This document shows, piece after piece, positions 6,740 through 6,846 of a stretch of 6,846 nucleotides of DNA. The notes beneath the pieces were generated by a model. That model ran no database searches, was not told the origin of the DNA, and saw only the letters and a list, made by a program, of their open reading frames with translations. Location of the stretch: positions 1-6,846 of the forward strand of contig JAQCAN010000138.1 in NCBI GenBank assembly GCA_027621335.1. The letters run 5' to 3'. The translations under genes were made by a program, and so were the position numbers. The DNA is from Bacteroidota bacterium (GTDB lineage Bacteria > Bacteroidota > Bacteroidia > Flavobacteriales_D > JABDKJ01). Positions within the stretch are counted from its first letter, which is position 1, and each line of letters opens with the position of its first letter.

Positions 6740-6846
6740 ATTTCAACGCCCTGCCACTTGTGACCAAACGCTTGATCATCATCAATGCCTTGGTCTTCCT
6801 ATTCACAGAATTCCTTTTTCAAGCGCGCCATCAGTTCTGCTAACTG
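6736..6846 (+). CDS. N-terminus of a rhomboid-like membrane protein, with an early in-frame stop at the window edge
   Basis: The ATG overlaps the mutL stop (ATGA), a typical tight operon junction. The first residues, NALPLVTKRLIIINALVFLF, look like the start of the first membrane helix of Bacteroidota rhomboid-family intramembrane serine proteases, which often follow mutL in this phylum (from memory). The frame meets TAA at 6841-6843 after 35 codons (ending ARHQFC), and only three bases remain in the window. Options are a genuine 35-residue single-helix peptide, a frameshifted or broken rhomboid gene, or a sequence error near 6810-6843. The catalytic Ser/His regions of rhomboids would lie well beyond the window, so the family call rests on the first helix and gene order alone. 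The feature may be a pseudogene. Confidence 0.45.

Noticed and set aside
1..6846. tRNA or rRNA genes, CRISPR arrays, insertion sequences, long direct or inverted repeats
   Set aside because: None was seen. Nearly all of the window is occupied by protein-coding genes, and the two intergenic gaps are short and hold no such structure.

Overview
The window looks like a piece of a Bacteroidota chromosome, most likely from the Flavobacteriales side. Evidence for this is a type IX secretion (T9SS) type A sorting domain at the end of a giant secreted protein, a PNGase F-like fold with Bacteroidota-style accessory modules, start sites with A-rich leaders rather than Shine-Dalgarno sequences, one TAnnTTTG-type -7 box, and a mutL followed directly by a rhomboid-like start. 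Base composition is near even. Placement below phylum is inference.

Left half (1-4442), all on the minus strand. Read in the direction of transcription, it begins with a 1136-residue exported protein (4442-1032). Its PNGase F-like region is split by an insertion of about 500 residues holding an adhesin-like module and a LamG domain, and is followed by a CARDB-like domain, a 'GCY...DTGQDG' module and a T9SS sorting signal. Ten bases later comes a cyclophilin-type prolyl isomerase with a lipoprotein signal (1021-320), closed by a good intrinsic terminator (about 265-299). After that, the first 66 codons of a second exported protein run off the left edge (200-1). The left half therefore encodes cell-envelope and surface functions.

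Middle (4443-4544). About 100 bases separate the two divergent transcription units. A TAACTTTG box lies just before the rightward unit; no convincing promoter was found for the leftward one.

Right half (4545-6846), plus strand. A 104-residue tail-anchored small protein of unknown function is followed by mutL and then, overlapping by 4 bases, the start of a rhomboid-like membrane protein. These look like one operon. MutL keeps all ATPase motifs, but its C-terminal endonuclease motifs are degenerate. The rhomboid-like frame meets an in-frame stop after 35 codons, three bases before the window ends.

The points most worth a second look are the nested PNGase F-like architecture with only part of the catalytic set conserved, the altered nuclease motifs of MutL, and the early stop in the gene after mutL. 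No RNA genes, CRISPR arrays, insertion sequences or long repeats were seen.
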